From positions 1-15,867 of the forward strand of contig JAKJGA010000027.1 in NCBI GenBank assembly GCA_022704645.1: DNA of 15,867 nt. The letters run 5' to 3'. How positions within the stretch are numbered: the first letter of the stretch is position 1; every line of letters starts with the position of its first letter. This DNA comes from Spirochaetota bacterium (GTDB lineage: Bacteria > Spirochaetota > UBA4802 > JAFGJZ01). The notes below the pieces were generated by a model. The model had not been told where the DNA came from, ran no database searches, and saw nothing but the letters and a program-made list of their open reading frames with translations. Shown piece by piece: positions 12,899 through 15,867 of the stretch. Both the position numbers and the translations under genes were made by a program.

Positions 12899-13495
12899 AT
12901 GAAAAGAATATCTCAAATCTCTCTTATACAACCGCTCATGAAACAACCGCTCTTTAACGCTTCAGAGGCAAAAGCTCTCGGCTGCAGCTCTGCACTGCTC
13001 TGTTATTACGTTAAAAAAGGTATTCTCGAACGTATTGATCATGGTGTGTACAGAAATAAAGACGCGAATATTGATGTTGACGTCCGATACGAAGATCTGG
13101 TACTTGCTGTAAAAAGCATTCCTGAGGGAATTATTTGTCTTGTCTCAGCTCTTGATCTGTATGATTATACAGAAGAAATTCCTCGAGCATACTGGATTGC
13201 ACTGCCTCATGAAAAATGGGCGCCAAAGCGCAAAGGTGTAAAAATAGTCAGAATGAGAAATACAACAATAGGAATAACTGAACTCAAAATCGGATCAGAA
13301 ACCGTTCCTATTTTTGACCGTGAAAGAACCATCATTGATTCTTTCAGATATCTCGGAAAAGAAACAGCAGTAAAAGCTCTTAAAACCGCTCTTTCAAAAA
13401 AGGGAAAAGAAAAAATAGATATCAGCAAACTCAGAACTTACGCCAAATCTCTTCGAGTTGCAATAGATCCGTATATTATCGCGGTGAGCATATGA
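12899..13495 (+). CDS. AbiEi-type antitoxin / winged-helix regulator, 198 aa
   Basis: The first 52 residues form a winged helix-turn-helix typical of AbiEi antitoxins (FNASEAKALGCSSALLCYYV, then GILERIDHGVYR). The C-terminal domain has the family features LVSALDLYDYTEEIPRAYWI (81-100) and VPIFDRERTIIDSFRYLG (136-153). AbiEi proteins repress their own operon by binding inverted repeats and neutralise the nucleotidyltransferase toxin AbiEii in type IV toxin-antitoxin systems. Here the next gene is not AbiEii: it starts in an ATGA overlap (13492-13495) and encodes only 68 aa. So this is either a solitary regulator or the antitoxin of a changed system. No Shine-Dalgarno is seen before ATG 12899. 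Mobile-element and hairpin-rich sequence surround it. Confidence 0.85.
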   Translation: MKRISQISLIQPLMKQPLFNASEAKALGCSSALLCYYVKKGILERIDHGVYRNKDANIDVDVRYEDLVLAVKSIPEGIICLVSALDLYDYTEEIPRAYWIALPHEKWAPKRKGVKIVRMRNTTIGITELKIGSETVPIFDRERTIIDSFRYLGKETAVKALKTALSKKGKEKIDISKLRTYAKSLRVAIDPYIIAVSI

Positions 13496-13698
13496 ACGAA
13501 CAGGCATTACAAACCCGCAATACTTCTCTTATTGTACCAATTCAATTTAATGAAGAAGAAATATCTTTTCTGCAACGCTTGTGGAGTGCTCATTGCCGTG
13601 GTCTCGGATCAATAACAACCGAATTAAAATTACCTTTGGATATAATAGCTGTTATTACAGAACTTAACAATTGGTTAAAATCACATCATATCGGTTAA
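13492..13698 (+). CDS. Small hypothetical protein coupled to AbiEi, 68 aa
   Basis: The start overlaps the AbiEi stop as ATGA, with GGTGAG just upstream, which suggests translational coupling. The product has two parts: a polar N-terminus (MNEQALQTRNTSLIVPIQF) and a helical part EEEISFLQRLWSAHCRGLGS, then ITTELKLPLDIIAVITELNNW, which has the look of a helix-turn-helix. It contains no nucleotidyltransferase motif (no GS..D.D), so it is not AbiEii. In position it replaces the toxin. It may be an unrelated small effector, a regulator, or the remnant of a deletion. Not recognised. Confidence 0.6.
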   Translation: MNEQALQTRNTSLIVPIQFNEEEISFLQRLWSAHCRGLGSITTELKLPLDIIAVITELNNWLKSHHIG

Positions 13699-13762
13699 AT
13701 CATCATTATAACGCCGCATAAAAAGATGCATGAGACTAGTATAACTCTTTCTCGCGGGCAAT

Positions 13763-14253
13763 GTTTGCGCGTCCTGCGCAAACTAGCGACCTCTCCTACA
13801 AGGCGAGGGCTTCCTATCAATTAATTCACAGTTCATCAGAATAAAACAAATGAAAGCAACAACACCTAAACGTCGCGCAAAGCGCGACTCAACTCGGGCG
13901 ACCGCAGCATCCGGCAAAGCCGGTGCGAGGAATTCGCCCGACAAGCCCCGCGCAGCGGTGCCCTTTTCCGAACGTACACGGATGTACGCAAGTCCGAGCG
14001 CCCACGGATGGATCAGCGCTCGGATAGAGTCCATTTCTTTTGGGCACAGCAAAAGAAATGGACAAACGGATTTAAAAGGTGTGAAACACCTTTTGTGTCT
14101 GCCCGCCTCGCGGGCATCTTTGATCTTATCGCATGAGACCATGCGAAACAGGATTTCAAAGGCGCAAGCCTTTGACAACAAGTCCGGTGACCGGACAAAA
14201 CCAGATTTAAAGGTGCGGAGCACCTTTTGTGTCTGCCCGCCTCGCGGGCAGAC
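13763..14253. repeat. Array of about fifteen stem-loops (hairpin module, copy 2, extended)
   Basis: Stem-loops follow one another closely: 13763-13783, 13790-13808 (one mismatch), 13871-13887, 13893-13940, 13947-13957, 13972-13988, 13993-14024, 14029-14063 (14-bp stem), 14074-14094, 14100-14116, 14129-14146, 14157-14174, 14182-14196, 14209-14227 and 14231-14253. Most stems are perfect and most loops are three to five bases. None is followed by a proper T-run. The stretch 14069-14116 repeats as 14204-14250. The first part repeats copy 1 at 10918-11066. The array fills the gap between the convergent AbiEi unit and chemotaxis gene; the last hairpin ends one base before that gene's stop codon and could protect or end its mRNA. 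Confidence 0.85.
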
Positions 14254-14254
14254 A

Positions 14255-15867
14255 TTATATTTTTTTCTCTATTTCACTCAAAATCTCATTACTCGATTTC
14301 GACAACTCATTCATCATACCTGTAATATTTTGAAACAAATCCGTTACCTTGATTACGTGATTTTTCAAATCGCTGAATACCATATAATTCTTTCTGCTGG
14401 CGTTATTCGAATCCTTGATATTGTTTGATATGAGATTTAATACTTCAAGAATACTTTTTGTATTCTTCGCCGTCGTATCAGAAAGCTCCTTTACTTCAGT
14501 TGATATAACCTGAAAACCGAGACCGTACTTTCCGGCTCTTGCCGATTCAATCGAAGCATTGAGCGCCAGAATATTGATGCTGTCAGAAAGATTTTCAATC
14601 AGATGAATCATCTCAACCATCTGCGCAATGCTCTCTGATGTTTTTTCAATAATTTCGTTTGACGATTTAAGCTGATCAAGACCGGTGCTTGTAATGCTCG
14701 AAAGTTCCTTCGTGCTTTTTATTTCTTCTTCGGACAAAAGCGCAACCTGCTGAATCGATTCAAGCATCGGCATAACAAGCGTATTGATCTTTTTACTGCG
14801 TTCTTTTATCCCCGAAAGAATAATTTCATTTTCCTTATAAATATCAATTCCCTTAAGCGCGCTTGCAATCTCTGAAGTAAACGCTTCATAAATCAGCCCG
14901 AAAAGATTCTTCGACTCATAAAGAACATACCCGACTGTTTCATTGTTATGATTAAGCGGAATTACATTCGCAAGCCATGGACTCATTCTATCCGGCAGCC
15001 AGAGATTATCAGGAAGAATTTTAACCGTCTCAAAAGAATTATCCTTTCCGCTGAATTCTTTTTCACCGTCATATTGAAAAATCACCTTTGAAGTCTTTGA
15101 TATCGGATAACTCGCCTCATCATCAAAAAGAACTATCGCGCACAAATTGATATCAACAGTCGGAAATGAATTTTTAATTACCGACAACAGATGTTCCATC
15201 CTGTAAGCCGTAAGAAGATTCTGTCCGATTTCTATAATCTGCGATGATCTGTGATTTGTATTAAGATATTTCACAAACTGAAGCTGTTCGGCTCTTCTCG
15301 TAATAAGGCTTCGCGCTTTATGAAGATGATTCTCAATAGAATGAATAGTTAAACAATATTTTCTTAAAATATTTTCAGCTTCCTTCCCGCGGATAAAGCT
15401 GTGATTAAACGCCTTGCCGTATGTAGCATCATTGCCCATCAGCGCTTCCGGCGAAATCAATTCATCGCGCATCTCCGATATAAGATCATGAAACTCAATA
15501 ATATCTTCAGTTCGGCTGATCTGTGCAAGAACCGAATTAAAATGATGCAGAAAATGCATAGTTCCTGAACCATTGCAGTCTGATCTTATTTTCTCAATAA
15601 GATCACTTTTAATTTCAGGAAAGTTAAAAGAGGAAGAAAAAGACCCTGCAGAAGTTTCATCATCATCCGTACTTTCGGTAAGAAGACATCCGCACGAATC
15701 CCTTATTATGTGCTCAGTCGGAAAAATAGAAGACATTTCATATGGTCTGTTTTCAATAATATCAACTATTGTTGTCAATGCCTTCATCCCCATATTATAA
15801 AGCGGCTGTTTCACCGATGACAATGGCGGATTTGAAACATAAGCAGATTCAACATTATCAAAACCCG
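14255..15867 (-). CDS. LacI-type sensor fused to methyl-accepting chemotaxis domain (5' end outside window)
   Basis: The frame is open to the window edge (first full codon at 15865), so the N-terminus is missing; 536 residues or so are visible. The first 60 (SAYVSNPPLSSVKQPLYNMG to FPTEHIIRDSCGC) are the end of a LacI/periplasmic-binding type I domain, which binds small ligands, often sugars. A middle helical and GAF-like part follows (EQLQFVKYLNT..., INLCAIVLFDD). The C-terminus is a methyl-accepting signalling domain with the hairpin tip INILALNASIESARAGKYGL, FQVISTEVKELSD (about 14500-14590), which contacts CheA and CheW. No transmembrane helix is seen in the visible part, so the protein is probably cytosolic. 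The arm after the tip is short (about 60 residues). Hybrid sensors like this are frequent in spirochaetes. It stands alone here, convergent to the hairpin array. Confidence 0.88.
   Translation of the reverse strand, partial: GFDNVESAYVSNPPLSSVKQPLYNMGMKALTTIVDIIENRPYEMSSIFPTEHIIRDSCGCLLTESTDDDETSAGSFSSSFNFPEIKSDLIEKIRSDCNGSGTMHFLHHFNSVLAQISRTEDIIEFHDLISEMRDELISPEALMGNDATYGKAFNHSFIRGKEAENILRKYCLTIHSIENHLHKARSLITRRAEQLQFVKYLNTNHRSSQIIEIGQNLLTAYRMEHLLSVIKNSFPTVDINLCAIVLFDDEASYPISKTSKVIFQYDGEKEFSGKDNSFETVKILPDNLWLPDRMSPWLANVIPLNHNNETVGYVLYESKNLFGLIYEAFTSEIASALKGIDIYKENEIILSGIKERSKKINTLVMPMLESIQQVALLSEEEIKSTKELSSITSTGLDQLKSSNEIIEKTSESIAQMVEMIHLIENLSDSINILALNASIESARAGKYGLGFQVISTEVKELSDTTAKNTKSILEVLNLISNNIKDSNNASRKNYMVFSDLKNHVIKVTDLFQNITGMMNELSKSSNEILSEIEKKI

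Noticed and set aside
13492..13698. AbiEii nucleotidyltransferase toxin
   Set aside because: The ORF is only 68 codons and lacks the nucleotidyltransferase GS/DxD-type motif.
13763..14253. CRISPR array
   Set aside because: There is no constant repeat with spacers of equal length; the units are different palindromes.
14231..14253. Rho-independent terminator of the chemotaxis gene
   Set aside because: The 10-bp stem is directly at the stop codon but on the minus strand it is followed by ACACAAAAGG rather than T.
13850..14428. Plus-strand frame across the hairpin array, running into the chemotaxis gene
   Set aside because: It is formed by palindromic repeat sequence and then by the antisense of a clear gene.

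Overview
The window looks like an accessory stretch of an AT-rich bacterial chromosome, most likely a Treponema-like spirochaete. The hints are a soluble LacI-type sensor fused to a chemotaxis signalling domain, several exported proteins of unknown family, and GC-rich hairpin-rich intergenic repeats in an otherwise AT-rich background. No rRNA, tRNA or strict marker gene is present, so the assignment is an inference.

Layout. (a) 1-3.2 kb: small minus-strand genes separated by imperfect palindromes. These are a 53-codon ORF, a 71-codon gene broken by an in-frame TGA, a cysteine-rich exported protein, and a visibly GC-richer rmuC. Each palindrome sits just upstream of a minus-strand gene start. 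They share AAAAYACCGACC-type arms and resemble integron attC sites, although no integrase is visible. (b) 3.2-8.1 kb: a tight minus-strand operon of seven genes that I cannot assign to any described system. It encodes two C-terminally membrane-anchored proteins, a zinc-ribbon protein, two lipoproteins and two signal-peptide proteins. The four exported proteins look like diverged tandem paralogues. The sixth gene of the seven has an in-frame TAA after which 24 codons of homologous tail remain. (c) 8.3-9.0 kb: a compact co-catalytic zinc peptidase. (d) 9.3-10.6 kb: a complete IS256-family insertion sequence with 30-bp inverted repeats and no visible target duplication. (e) 10.6-12.9 kb: a palindrome, a hairpin-rich GC-rich module, a promoter-terminator pair that would make a RNA of about 60 nt, and a DUF3800 gene with its own near-consensus promoter. 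(f) 12.9-13.7 kb: an AbiEi-type regulator overlapping a 68-aa partner that is not the usual AbiEii toxin. (g) 13.76-14.25 kb: about fifteen consecutive stem-loops, with compensatory changes between repeated copies. (h) 14.25 kb to the right end: the LacI-sensor/methyl-accepting protein, cut by the window edge.

How it may work together. The seven-gene operon reads as one envelope-associated machine: membrane-anchored cytosolic proteins, a cytosolic zinc-ribbon protein, and a set of related surface or periplasmic proteins. The rest (rmuC, AbiEi, DUF3800, IS256, palindromes) is typical of a mobile or defence-type accessory region. Function of the operon is unknown; only its architecture is supported by the sequence.
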